Translations under genes and position numbers: made by a program
Part shown: in pieces, positions 42,243 through 51,664 of the stretch
Numbering within the stretch: the stretch's first letter is position 1
How the letters are laid out: each line of letters opens with the position of its first letter
NCBI RefSeq assembly: GCF_900099975.1
Contig: NZ_FNEI01000005.1
Span: 62,001 to 126,000 of the forward strand
Length of the DNA stretch: 64,000 bases
Origin: Arthrobacter cupressi
GTDB lineage: Bacteria; Actinomycetota; Actinomycetes; Actinomycetales; Micrococcaceae
Direction: 5' to 3'
The notes under the pieces: generated by a model
Told to the model about the DNA's origin: nothing
The model's database searches: none
What the model saw: the letters and a program-made list of their open reading frames with translations, nothing else

Positions 42243-43673
42243 GTGAGAAAAACACCGCTCGAACTGGCCGCAATTGCAACAGCGGCAGTGCCCGGCCTGG
42301 CGCCGACAGCCACTGCTTCCGCCCCGGACGACGCCGCCGATTTCGACTCGGCGCTCCTGCTCGATGCGGACGGCAAGCGCTGGCGGGTCCGCTCGCCGCG
42401 GCACGCCGAGGCCAGCACCCGCCTGGAGACCGAGTTCATGGTGTTGCGCGCGTTCAGCCCGGCCATCCGTGCGGAACTTCCCTTCCTGCTTCCCAGTGTC
42501 GCGGGCACCGTGCGCCAGGGTTCACTGAGCACGTTCGTCTACACCCACCTGGCCGGTTCGACCCGCAGCATCGAGGAGCTCTCAGCCTGCAGCGAGGCCC
42601 TGGCGAAGGAAATCGGGACTGCCCTGGCCGCCGTCCACGACCTCCCGCAGGCCCTGGTGAACAACGCCGACCTGCCCAGCTACACGGCCAACGAGTTCCG
42701 CCAGCGCAAGCTCAATGAGCTGGATCAGGCGGCCACCACGGGCAAGATTCCCACCATCTTGCTTCGCCGCTGGGAGCACGCGCTGGAGGACGTCGCACTG
42801 TGGCGCTTCAACCCCTGCGTTGTCCATGGCGACCTGCATGAAGACAACCTGCTGGTGGATGGCGACCGCGTGACCGCCCTGACCGGCTGGACCGACCTTC
42901 GCATCGGCGACCCCGCCGACGACTTCGCCTGGCTGGTCGCGTCCAATGAGCAGTCCTTCGTCGAGGCCGTGCTGCGGCACTACACGGCTGCCCGCCGGGA
43001 CAAGGCCGACAATCACCTGCTGCGCCGCGCGGCGCTGCTCGCCGAGTTCGCCCTGGCCCAGTACCTGGTGAAGGCCCTCGCCGCGGGCCACGCGCCGATG
43101 ACCGCGGAAGCCGAAGGGATGTTGAAGTCGCTTGCGGACGACATCGGCGATCAGGACGCGGCTGACGCCGAGGCAGCCGGGCCAGCCGCCGGAGCCGCGG
43201 CGGCCGGACCTGTCGGTGGCACGGCGGCCGGACCTGCCGGTGGCACGGCGGTGTCGGGTGCCGGCGGCGACGCCGCGGCCCGTCCCGCTTTCGGCGCTAC
43301 GACACCGGCGGTGAGCGTGAGTGCCGTGCCTGCCCCCGTGCAAGCCCCCGCCGTCAGTGTTGCCCCCATTCCCGGCGCCGATGTGCACCCGAGCGAAGGC
43401 GCCGACGCGGCCGCTCACCCGCCGACGGCCCCGGAAGTGTCGCCCGCCACGTCGGAGATCTCGCCGGCGGCGTCGGAAACCTCGACGGCGGCCCTGCGGA
43501 TCGTGCCTGCCGCGGACACCGCTGCGCCGGAAGACAGCGGACCGGCTGGTGCTCCCGACCGGACAGAGGGTACCGGAGACGGTTCGGACGAGGCCCCCTC
43601 AGGGGAACCATCCCCCGAGGACGCCCCCGCCGGCGAAGACGTCACGTCACCGGGCGGGACAGCGCTGAGGTGA
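42243..43673 (+). CDS. Aminoglycoside-phosphotransferase-like kinase with Ala/Pro-rich tail
   Basis: 476 residues. Residues 1-305 form an APH/choline-kinase-like fold: the N-lobe strand WRVRSPRHAEASTRLETE, the Brenner motif VVHGDLHEDNLL (His195, Asp197) and the metal-binding Asp at about 218 in TDLRIGDPADDF. Physiological substrate unknown; macrolide 2'-phosphotransferases share this layout. The last 165 residues are Ala/Gly/Pro/Glu low complexity with tandem GG-T-A-GP-type units and no predicted fold. The final 32 bp overlap the antisense adnB gene. The start is GTG at 42243. Confidence 0.85.
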   Translation: MRKTPLELAAIATAAVPGLAPTATASAPDDAADFDSALLLDADGKRWRVRSPRHAEASTRLETEFMVLRAFSPAIRAELPFLLPSVAGTVRQGSLSTFVYTHLAGSTRSIEELSACSEALAKEIGTALAAVHDLPQALVNNADLPSYTANEFRQRKLNELDQAATTGKIPTILLRRWEHALEDVALWRFNPCVVHGDLHEDNLLVDGDRVTALTGWTDLRIGDPADDFAWLVASNEQSFVEAVLRHYTAARRDKADNHLLRRAALLAEFALAQYLVKALAAGHAPMTAEAEGMLKSLADDIGDQDAADAEAAGPAAGAAAAGPVGGTAAGPAGGTAVSGAGGDAAARPAFGATTPAVSVSAVPAPVQAPAVSVAPIPGADVHPSEGADAAAHPPTAPEVSPATSEISPAASETSTAALRIVPAADTAAPEDSGPAGAPDRTEGTGDGSDEAPSGEPSPEDAPAGEDVTSPGGTALR

Positions 43674-46600
43674 TGACCGCCTCGAGCTCAGCTTCGGAGC
43701 CGAGGTCGTGCGGACGGACCACGGCGTCGTCGGGAACGTAGTAGAAGGCAGCGCTGACGGCATCCAGGGGCACTCCCTTCAGGCGTGACCAGGCCAAGCG
43801 GTACACCGCCAACTGCACGGAGCGGCTGGCGAGGCGGCCGCCGGAGGGGCGCCTGCCGGTCTTCCAGTCCACCAGTTCCCAGCTGCCGTCCGCGTTCCGG
43901 AACACGGCATCGATCCGGCCTCGGACCACCACCCCGGCGATGCTGGTCTCCACCGGCACTTCGACGAAGGCCGGAGCCCGGTGCGCCCATTCTGAGTTCT
44001 TGAAGGTGTCCACCATGTCGTCGAGGCCGTAGGCGGCATCGATGTGGGAGTCGGCACCGGGTTCCTCGCCGAGGTCCAGCATGCCGCTGGTTCCGAAGTA
44101 CTCCTCCACCCAGGCGTGGAACGCTGTTCCCTTGCGCGCCGCGACGCCTGGTTCGCGGGGCACGGGCCGCCTGAGCTGAGCGAGCACGGCTCCCGGGTCG
44201 CCGCCCAGTTCCACGAACATGGACGCGGAAATGTGGCCCGGCAGGTGGATGTCCTGGACCGGTTTCCGCTGCCGGGATCGCCTGAGCAGTAGATCGGCCT
44301 CCTCCGCCCACCCTGCGGCGGCGCCCTGGAGCAGGGTCCGGCGCGGTGAAGGTCCCGCGCCCGAAGCCCCGGCGTCTTCCGGCGGGCACAAAGGCGCTCC
44401 CGGACCATGCGCGTCGATGGCCTGCCTCACTCTCTCCGCTGCGGCATCCATGACTACACGGCGTCCGGGCACGTTGCGCAGCCGCGCCCCGGTGCGCGGG
44501 TCGCAGGGACCCTCAAGCGGATCATACGGGAACACTGCCAGCTCAGCCGCCACGGTGAGCGGGCTTTCCGCCGGCAGTTCGTCCTCGCGGAGGGAGGCGG
44601 GATGAATGCCGGCGGCAGCACCGGCGTCGGCGGTTTGTGCTCCGCCGGGGGTCGCCGCCAGGGGCGCGAGCTCGGCAAGGAACGGCGACACTTCGGCGAT
44701 GCCGGACCGCGAACCGTTCCAGGCCGCGCTCGATGCCCAGAGCACGAACTTGGCGCGGGTGTAGGCGACGTAGGCCAGGCGGCGCTCCTCCGCTTCGCCG
44801 TGGTGCTGGACCTCGGACTTGAACATCTTCTCCGCGTCCAGCCAGCCCTTCTGGTCGGGCTGGTCCAGATCCCATTGCGGCAAGTCTGCACGGTCGCCGC
44901 GCAGGGGCCACGGCAGTGCCGCCGCTCCGCTGCTCCACCGCGAATCCCTGCTGCTGGGGAAGGAACCGGCGTTGAGTCCGGGCACAAAGACCACGTCCCA
45001 TTCCAGGCCCTTGGACGCATGGACCGTGAGCAGCTGCACTGCCTCGTGGTTGACCTCGCTCGCGGCGGCGTCCAGCCCTCCCTCCTCCGAGGCGGCCGCT
45101 TCCAGCCAGGAAAGGAACGCCAGCAGGTCCACCCGCTGGGAGGTCTGCAGGAAACCGGCTGCGGCATCCTGGAAGGCGTCCAGGTTGCGGCGGGCCTGGT
45201 GGATGCTGACTCCAGACTTGGCGGCCACTTCGACGTCGAGCAGCATGGCCCGTTCGACCTCGCCGAGCAGGGTGGTGAGGTCGTCGCCGATGAAGCTGCG
45301 CAGCGTCCTCAGTTCAGCCGAGAGCCGGCCCAGCCGTTCCTGGGCGGTCTCGCTCAGGGAACGGCCGTGGGCCGAGGTCCAGCCGGGACGGGGCAGGAAG
45401 TCCAGGGCTTCGACCAGGCTCGCGGCGTCGGTGATGTCGCTTTCCACGACGACGCCGGCGTCCTCGTCGGCGGCGAGGTCCGCGATCAGGTCCTCCGGTC
45501 GGGTGGTGCCCTGGGCGCGTCGCCGGGCAAGGAACCGGGACCAGTCGTGGAAGGCCATGAGGTCAGCCGTGCCGATCCGCCACCGCGCACCGGCGAGCAG
45601 GCGCATCAGGGCGTCCGAACGGCCTGGATCGGCCAGGACCCGCAGGGTGGACACCAGGTCCACGATCTCGGGGGTATCGAGGAGCCCGCCGAGTCCGACG
45701 ATCTCATAGGGAATCCCTTGGATTTCGAACTCACGCCGCAGGACCTCCATTTGTGCCCGGCGGCGGCACAGGACGGCCATGCTTGGCGGGACGGCGTCCC
45801 CCGCGGCGTCGGTTTCGAAGATCGTGCGGCGGTAACGGAGCACATCCCGGGCGACCGCCGCGGCTTCGTCCTCGTCCGTGGCGAAGCGCCCCAGCAGGAC
45901 GTTGCCGTCAACGGCCGCAGGGCTTGGCCGCAGCGGCGGCACCGAAACGGCGCTTCCGGTGGTCCGTTCGCCCGCCGGGCCGGAGGACCCGGCCGCCGTG
46001 TTCAGTGGGGCGGAGATGACGTTGGCGGTGGCCAGGATGTTGCGTCCGTTCCGCCAGGCAGTGGTCAGATAGGACACAGGGGCCGGAACGAACGACGCCG
46101 GGTGGTCGCCGCCGTCGTCAATCCTCGCCGGGAATTCCCGGACGAAATGGAACAGCTGGCCCGCCGAAGCGCCGCGGAAACCGTAGATCGACTGGTTGGG
46201 GTCGCCCACCGCCGTGACGGCATGTCCGCCGCCGAACAGGCGGGAGAACAGCACGAGCTGCGCGTGCGAAGTGTCCTGGAATTCGTCGAGCAGCACCACC
46301 TTGTAACGGGACCGTTCGGTAGCGGCGGCCACGGGCACGTCCCGGGCGATGCGGGCAGCGAGCGCCACGAGGTCGCCGAAGTCGAGCACACCGCGTTCGC
46401 GCTTGGCAGCCTGGTAGCGGCCCACCATGTCCGCGACGCTGGCGCGGGTCAGCAGCATGGCGTGCAGATCCGAGGCGCCCTGGGTCGGGTTCTTCTTGGC
46501 GCCTGCCTGGTACGGCAACTGACTGAACTCCGCCGCGCGATCTGTGAGCCACGACTGCACCTCGGCAGGTTCGCGCAGATGCTCGGCGCATTCCCCAGCC

Positions 46601-47208
46601 AGCTGCACTACGGCGTTGACCAGCGTGGACTTCGCCGCGGTGAAATGCTCATAGGGGCCGTCATAGCCTTCGACGACCTCGCCGGCCAGCTGCCAGGCCT
46701 GTGCTCCGCCGAGGAGCACCACGTCGCGTTCGATGCCCAGGCGCAGGCCGTAGTCAGAAACGATGCCGCTGGCGTAGGAGTGGTAGGTGGATACCTTCGG
46801 CTCGAGTTCGTCCGAACCCGCCAGCCAGTCCGGGAAGGCATGCCGTCCGGGCTCCGCAACGGCGATCCGCTGCAGGGTGGCCAGCTTGGCACGGATGCGG
46901 CTGGCCAGCTCCCCCGCGGCCTTCCGGGTAAAGGTGACGCCGAGGACTTCCTCGGGCCTGACCCAGCCGTTGGCCACCAGCCACACCACGCGGTCGGCCA
47001 TGGTGGCGGTCTTGCCCGAACCGGCACCGGCGATCACGAGCCGGGGCGACAGCGGCGAGGCGATGATGGTTGCTTGTTCATCCGTAGGGCGGTTCTTCTC
47101 CCCCATGATGGCGGCGAGCTCGCCGGGGGTGAAACGCGGCTCGGGAACGGCCGCGCCGGATTCGGGGACGGTCCCGCCGAACGCCGGCGCGAGGGTGTCG
47201 AGCGTCAT
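43642..47208 (-). CDS. adnB: Helicase-nuclease subunit AdnB
   Basis: A 1188-residue SF1 helicase fused to a RecB-like nuclease. Walker A GAGSGKT is at 61-67; motif II LLDEFQDTSHAQ and motif VI VAYTRAKFVLWASS are clear. The C-terminal PD-(D/E)xK nuclease shows GRIDAVF, ELVDWKTG and QLAVYRLAWS. It forms the motor of the actinobacterial AdnAB complex, which resects double-strand breaks for recombination. It starts within the adnA stop (ATGA overlap at 47205-47208), so it is translationally coupled. Its C-terminal end overlaps the convergent kinase gene by 32 bp. Confidence 0.94.
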   Translation of the reverse strand: MTLDTLAPAFGGTVPESGAAVPEPRFTPGELAAIMGEKNRPTDEQATIIASPLSPRLVIAGAGSGKTATMADRVVWLVANGWVRPEEVLGVTFTRKAAGELASRIRAKLATLQRIAVAEPGRHAFPDWLAGSDELEPKVSTYHSYASGIVSDYGLRLGIERDVVLLGGAQAWQLAGEVVEGYDGPYEHFTAAKSTLVNAVVQLAGECAEHLREPAEVQSWLTDRAAEFSQLPYQAGAKKNPTQGASDLHAMLLTRASVADMVGRYQAAKRERGVLDFGDLVALAARIARDVPVAAATERSRYKVVLLDEFQDTSHAQLVLFSRLFGGGHAVTAVGDPNQSIYGFRGASAGQLFHFVREFPARIDDGGDHPASFVPAPVSYLTTAWRNGRNILATANVISAPLNTAAGSSGPAGERTTGSAVSVPPLRPSPAAVDGNVLLGRFATDEDEAAAVARDVLRYRRTIFETDAAGDAVPPSMAVLCRRRAQMEVLRREFEIQGIPYEIVGLGGLLDTPEIVDLVSTLRVLADPGRSDALMRLLAGARWRIGTADLMAFHDWSRFLARRRAQGTTRPEDLIADLAADEDAGVVVESDITDAASLVEALDFLPRPGWTSAHGRSLSETAQERLGRLSAELRTLRSFIGDDLTTLLGEVERAMLLDVEVAAKSGVSIHQARRNLDAFQDAAAGFLQTSQRVDLLAFLSWLEAAASEEGGLDAAASEVNHEAVQLLTVHASKGLEWDVVFVPGLNAGSFPSSRDSRWSSGAAALPWPLRGDRADLPQWDLDQPDQKGWLDAEKMFKSEVQHHGEAEERRLAYVAYTRAKFVLWASSAAWNGSRSGIAEVSPFLAELAPLAATPGGAQTADAGAAAGIHPASLREDELPAESPLTVAAELAVFPYDPLEGPCDPRTGARLRNVPGRRVVMDAAAERVRQAIDAHGPGAPLCPPEDAGASGAGPSPRRTLLQGAAAGWAEEADLLLRRSRQRKPVQDIHLPGHISASMFVELGGDPGAVLAQLRRPVPREPGVAARKGTAFHAWVEEYFGTSGMLDLGEEPGADSHIDAAYGLDDMVDTFKNSEWAHRAPAFVEVPVETSIAGVVVRGRIDAVFRNADGSWELVDWKTGRRPSGGRLASRSVQLAVYRLAWSRLKGVPLDAVSAAFYYVPDDAVVRPHDLGSEAELEAVITSALSRPVT

Positions 47209-50200
47209 TCCGTAACCTGCTTTCCTCGTGCGCAGAGCGGGCAAATCTCGGGCAGGCGGCAGCCGTGGCCACCGTGGCCCCCCTTGGAGGGATCGTGCCG
47301 GGCATCGAAGGTGGCTCCGGACATGAGGGCGGCGGCTTCGTTGACCATGTCCTGCGCCCAGTTGTCCCCGGCGTCGAGGGCATCCTGCACCTGGATTCCG
47401 GGAGTCTTGGTCTTGGTCCCGAGCTGCGCCAACACGGCTCCGCCCGGAACGCCGGCAGTGCCCGCTGTTGCGGCATCGAATCCGCCCTGCAGCACGGCAG
47501 CCTGGTACGCGCCCAACTGCGGGTGCCGGGCGAGCTCGGCCTTGCCGGGCTGGCGCTTGCCGGTCTTGAGGTCCACGATCACGAGCCGGCCCTCGGCGTC
47601 GATCTCCAAGCGGTCCACCTGGCCGCGGAGCATCGCGGCCCGCCCGCCCACCGGCCGCAGCGGCACTTCGAAATCGAGTTCCACCCCGAGGAGGCGCCGG
47701 CCTTCGCTGCGCATCACCAGGATGTACTGGGCCAGCTTGCGGACCATCGCCTCCGCCCGCTGGAAATCCAGGCGGCCTTCCCAGTTGTCCTTCATGCCAA
47801 GGGCCGGCCAGCGCCGTGCCAGTTCGGCGAGATACTCGGCGCCCGAGGCGTCGGGAAGTTCCTGGGCGATGGCGTGGACCAGGGTGCCCAGGCTCCGGGC
47901 GAAGTCGGTGGCGGCTTCGCCGCCGGCTGCCTGCACGAACCAGTCCAGGGGTGATTTGTGCACGGATTCGACCTTGGACGGTGACACCATGACAGTCCCG
48001 CCGTCGGGCACCACGGCTTCTTCGCTGCTGAGCGGTGCCAGGCCCCACCAACTGTCCGGGTGGGCGCCGGGGACCGGCGGTTCGGCCAGGGCCAGGTGTG
48101 CCAGGACCCGTGCGGCTTCGGCCGCTTCGTCCGATGCCTGCACGTTCTGATCCGCTTGGACTTTCTGGCGGAGTTCAGCCACGAGTGCGCGGAGGGTCAT
48201 GGGACGCTCCACAGGCGTGTAGCCGCGGCTGTACTGCCCCGCCTCGAGCGGCGCCACGTAGTCCAGGAACGCCGAAGGTTGCTCGTCCTCCGAAGACACA
48301 GCGGTGCAGATGAGCTGTTCCCTGGCACGGGAAACAGCGGTGGAGAAACTGCGCAGTTCGTCGTAGCGGATGTCACGGAGCCGGCTGAGGGGGCCACGCT
48401 GCAGGGCGTGCTCCACCCCGTGCTCGACGGCGTCGGCAAACAGGGTGCTGCCCAACAGCTCGCCGCGCAGCCGGGTGTTCGGCCACACCCCTTCCTGCAA
48501 GCCGGCCACGATTACCACCGGCCATTCCCTGCCCGCCGCGCTTGCCGGCGTCATCAACTCCACGGCTTCTTCCAACTGGGCGCGCGCCGCGAGCGTGTCC
48601 ATCGGTAGTTCCTGGTTCATCAGGTATTCCAGGAACTGCTCGGCGCCCGCGCCGGGAAGCTGGTCGACATACCGCTCCGCGGTGTGGAAAAGAGCCATCA
48701 TCGCGTCAAGGTCCCGGTCCGCGCGGGCACCCGGCGCGCCGCCGTCGAGCGCCAATCCTGTCCACCGTGCCGACAGGCCGCTGCTCTGCCACAACGCCCA
48801 CAGCACCGTTTCGGCGTTGGCACCGGGCTGCTGCAGGGCTTCCTGGCCCGCCGCGATCATGCGGGCCAGGCGCCGGGCGGAACCGGCTTCGATCCCGAGC
48901 GACCCCAGAGCGCCGGGCTGCAGCAGCGCCTCCACCAGCAGGGAATCGCTGGCCCGCCCGCCACCGCCGAGCAACTCTTCGCGGCGCAGGGACTGCCGCA
49001 GCCTGCGCAGTTCGATGGCCGTGGCCCCGCCGATCCGGGAGGTCAGCAGGGAGACTGCGAGCTCCGGAGTCAGCTTTGCGGGTTCAAGGACCACGCCGTA
49101 AAGCTCCAACAGGGGACGCACGGCCACTTCGTCACGGACCGCCGAGTCCGCCACCGGAACCTGCACGGGGATCCCCTGCCCGGTGAGGTAGCGCTGGAGC
49201 TGGGTGAGCTGCCCGCCATTGCGCACGATCACGGCGATGTCGCTGAAGGCACGGCCCTCGCGGAGTTGGGCCTTCAAGATGCGCTGCGCCACGTAGCGGA
49301 GTTCGTGGGCCGGGGACGGCAGGAGGTGCGCCTCGGCATGACCCTCACCGTCCTGTCCGGGGCCGGTCTCGAGACGGCGCGCCAGCTGGCCGCCCTGGCG
49401 CTGCGAAATCCGGGCGGCGACCCCGAGCCAGGCGGCCGCAACAGCGGGGGCCTGCCGGTGGGCGGTCCACAGGGGCAGCTCCTGTGCGGTGTTGCCGCTG
49501 CCCAGGAGGCGGGGCAGCTCCGCCACGAGGTCCGGGCGGGCGCCACGGAACCCTTGGACCACGGAGTCCGGGGAAAAGGTGACCAGGGCGTCCTTGCCCT
49601 CGGCGATATCCGTGAGCAGTTCGAAGACCGCCGGGTTGGCCTCCTGGATGTCATCAACGAGGATCAGCTGGAGCCGTTCGCGTTCGGCTGCCAGGAACTC
49701 CGGCGCATCCTGGAAGATCTGCCGGGCCGCTGTGATGATGCCCGCGGGGTCGAAGGCCTCGGGCATGCGCAGGTCCAGGACGTCCCGGTATTCCGAGTAG
49801 AGTCGGGCCGCCGCCATCCAGTCGGGACGGTCGCATTCGTAGGCGAGGGCCGTGAGGTCCTCGGCGGTGCGGCCGGATTCGATGATGCGGTCGAAGAGTT
49901 GGCGGATCTCGTGGCGGAAGCCGCGGGTGGGCAGCGCTGCGGACAGGTCCTCCGGCCAGGGCAGTTCCAGGCCCGGGCGGCTGTGGCCTTCGAGCAGTTC
50001 CTTGATGATGAGGTCCTGCTCGGGACCCGAAAGGAGCTTCGGCGGCCGCGGCAGCGGGAGGACCCCTTCGGCCTTCGCCCGCCGGATCAGGTCGAAAGCG
50101 TAGGACGCCCAGGTGCGGGCGGGCGTCGTGCTCAACGAACGGCCGAGGCGTGCGGTAAAGCGGTCCCGCAGGGCCGAGGCGGCATGCCGGCCGGGTGCCA

Positions 50201-50468
50201 GGATCAGGATGCGGCCGGGCTCAACGCCGTCCCGTTCCACCCGGCGGACCGCCGCTTCCACCAGTACGGTGGTCTTTCCGGTGCCGGGCGCTCCCGGCAC
50301 CAGTACCGGCCCGGTTCCGTGGGCAAGCCCGACGACGGCGGCCTGGTCCGCGGACAGCAGGGGCACCGTGCAGATGTTCTCCCGCGGCGGGACAAGCCGG
50401 AGGCGTGGGGCTGACGGTTGGTGTGCTGGCTGTGTCGTTGCGCGCTGTCGGGTCGGGGGGAGGCTCAC
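47205..50468 (-). CDS. adnA: Helicase-nuclease subunit AdnA
   Basis: 1087 residues. SF1-type Walker A GAPGTGKTT is at 59-67 with motif II LILVDDIQEANP, but later motifs are weaker, as expected for the second, non-driving ATPase of AdnAB. A RecB-type nuclease near the C-terminus shows LRGQVDRLEI, LVIVDLKTGKR and HPQLGAYQAA. The extreme C-terminus has three cysteines (GCRLPEICPLC) that could bind a metal or Fe-S cluster. The start is GTG at 50468, overlapping the stop of the upstream alkyltransferase-like gene (GTGA). One operon with adnB. Confidence 0.93.
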   Translation of the reverse strand: MSLPPTRQRATTQPAHQPSAPRLRLVPPRENICTVPLLSADQAAVVGLAHGTGPVLVPGAPGTGKTTVLVEAAVRRVERDGVEPGRILILAPGRHAASALRDRFTARLGRSLSTTPARTWASYAFDLIRRAKAEGVLPLPRPPKLLSGPEQDLIIKELLEGHSRPGLELPWPEDLSAALPTRGFRHEIRQLFDRIIESGRTAEDLTALAYECDRPDWMAAARLYSEYRDVLDLRMPEAFDPAGIITAARQIFQDAPEFLAAERERLQLILVDDIQEANPAVFELLTDIAEGKDALVTFSPDSVVQGFRGARPDLVAELPRLLGSGNTAQELPLWTAHRQAPAVAAAWLGVAARISQRQGGQLARRLETGPGQDGEGHAEAHLLPSPAHELRYVAQRILKAQLREGRAFSDIAVIVRNGGQLTQLQRYLTGQGIPVQVPVADSAVRDEVAVRPLLELYGVVLEPAKLTPELAVSLLTSRIGGATAIELRRLRQSLRREELLGGGGRASDSLLVEALLQPGALGSLGIEAGSARRLARMIAAGQEALQQPGANAETVLWALWQSSGLSARWTGLALDGGAPGARADRDLDAMMALFHTAERYVDQLPGAGAEQFLEYLMNQELPMDTLAARAQLEEAVELMTPASAAGREWPVVIVAGLQEGVWPNTRLRGELLGSTLFADAVEHGVEHALQRGPLSRLRDIRYDELRSFSTAVSRAREQLICTAVSSEDEQPSAFLDYVAPLEAGQYSRGYTPVERPMTLRALVAELRQKVQADQNVQASDEAAEAARVLAHLALAEPPVPGAHPDSWWGLAPLSSEEAVVPDGGTVMVSPSKVESVHKSPLDWFVQAAGGEAATDFARSLGTLVHAIAQELPDASGAEYLAELARRWPALGMKDNWEGRLDFQRAEAMVRKLAQYILVMRSEGRRLLGVELDFEVPLRPVGGRAAMLRGQVDRLEIDAEGRLVIVDLKTGKRQPGKAELARHPQLGAYQAAVLQGGFDAATAGTAGVPGGAVLAQLGTKTKTPGIQVQDALDAGDNWAQDMVNEAAALMSGATFDARHDPSKGGHGGHGCRLPEICPLCARGKQVTE

Positions 50469-50881
50469 ACAGTCATTTCATCATCGGGCACTGACAATTG
50501 ATGGAGCTGACGCTCCAGCTCCTCCGAAATCGCATCGATCCGGTCGAAGTCTTCCTCGGCGGGCGCCCAGCGGGCAGCGGCGAGGTCTACCCGCCAGCGG
50601 CCTTCGCCGGTCCGCAGGAATCCTTCGGGATCCCCATGCAGGGCCGTGCCTTCCGCGAGGTAGTGCCGGAGCGCTTCGCTTTCATGGCCGGGCGGGGCTT
50701 CGCCGCTGGCCCGCAGGATCCGCCACCAGGCAACGGCGCTTCCGTAGTGGCTCATGACCGAGCCGACCTGGCGGGGGCCGCCATGGCCCAGCAGTTCGGC
50801 GACATCACCGTAGGCGAGGGCGGCGCCCGGGGGCACGAGGTCCACGACGGCGAGCACCGCCGTCACAAACTCCGTCCGCAT
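50465..50881 (-). CDS. Alkyltransferase-like protein (ATL, MGMT fold without catalytic Cys)
   Basis: 138 residues. The DNA-binding helix-turn-helix of MGMT is present (PPGAALAYGDVAELLGHGG PRQVG region, residues 17-40). The usual PCHRV active site reads AWWRI (residues 51-55) and no Cys occurs in the protein. It therefore cannot transfer alkyl groups itself but can bind alkylated bases and hand them to excision repair, as known for ATL proteins. Stop/start overlap with adnA places it first in an atl-adnA-adnB operon. Confidence 0.9.
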   Translation of the reverse strand: MRTEFVTAVLAVVDLVPPGAALAYGDVAELLGHGGPRQVGSVMSHYGSAVAWWRILRASGEAPPGHESEALRHYLAEGTALHGDPEGFLRTGEGRWRVDLAAARWAPAEEDFDRIDAISEELERQLHQLSVPDDEMTV

Positions 50882-50953
50882 GTTTCAAGCCTATCCGCTG
50901 CCGCGGCGGTGTCGGTTTCCAATCTTGTCGGGGGCTCCCGGTAGCGTGAAGGC

Positions 50954-51664
50954 ATGAGCTCCTGGAACACCCTCCCCCGCGCTGCCTTCGACCTTGAGAC
51001 CACAGGCCGGAACTCCCGCGCCGCGAGGATCGTCACCGCGTCCATCACCGTGGTGGACGGCCAGGGCAACGTGATCAAGGAGCGCGAGTGGCTGGCCGAC
51101 CCCGGGGTCGAGATCCCGCAGGAAGCCAGCGACGTCCACGGCATCACCACGGCGAAGGCCCGTGCGGAGGGCCGCCCGGCTGCCGAGGTCACCCGGGAGG
51201 TCGCGGCCACCCTGCAGGAACTGTTCGACGACGCCGTTCCCGTCATCGCGTTCAACGCCAGCTACGACTTCACGGTCCTGGCGGCCGAATCCGCCCGGTA
51301 CGGGGTGCCCCAGCTGAGCCGGTTCCCGGTCCTGGACCCCTACATCATGAACAAGCAGGTGGACCGCTATCGGAAGGGCAAGCGGACCCTCGGGGCGCTG
51401 TGCGAGGAATACGGCGTGGATTTGGAGAACGCCCACACCTCGGCCGCGGACGCCCTGGCCACCCTGCGCGTGCTCGATGCCATGGCCGGCAAGTTCCCCA
51501 AGCTGCACATGCCGGCGTCCAAGCTTCACCAACTCCAGGTGGACTGGGCTGCGGCACAGGCCGCCGACTTCCAGTCCTACCTGCGGCGCAGCAAGCCCAC
51601 GGCCGTGATCGAAGGAGACTGGCCGGTCCTTCCTCCGGAAGATGCGAACCGGGGCGGTTTCTAG
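50954..51664 (+). CDS. DnaQ-like 3'-5' exonuclease (DEDDh)
   Basis: A 236-residue exonuclease of the DnaQ superfamily, usually seen as DNA polymerase III epsilon or an RNase T relative. Motif I FDLETTG (Asp13, Glu15), motif II FNASYDF and motif III HTSAADALAT give the complete DEDDh catalytic set. The C-terminal 60 residues (KLHMPASKLHQLQVDWAA, then FQSYLRRS) are typical of the actinobacterial stand-alone form. Divergent from atl-adnA-adnB, which suits a DNA-maintenance neighbourhood. The transcript may be close to leaderless. Confidence 0.92.
   Translation: MSSWNTLPRAAFDLETTGRNSRAARIVTASITVVDGQGNVIKEREWLADPGVEIPQEASDVHGITTAKARAEGRPAAEVTREVAATLQELFDDAVPVIAFNASYDFTVLAAESARYGVPQLSRFPVLDPYIMNKQVDRYRKGKRTLGALCEEYGVDLENAHTSAADALATLRVLDAMAGKFPKLHMPASKLHQLQVDWAAAQAADFQSYLRRSKPTAVIEGDWPVLPPEDANRGGF

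Noticed and set aside
44407..48150. A 1247-codon open frame on the plus strand
   Set aside because: It is antisense to adnB and adnA. Long antisense frames are common at this GC content because the codon bias of the real gene avoids stops on the other strand. It has no recognisable domains and its composition is Arg/Gly/His/Gln heavy.
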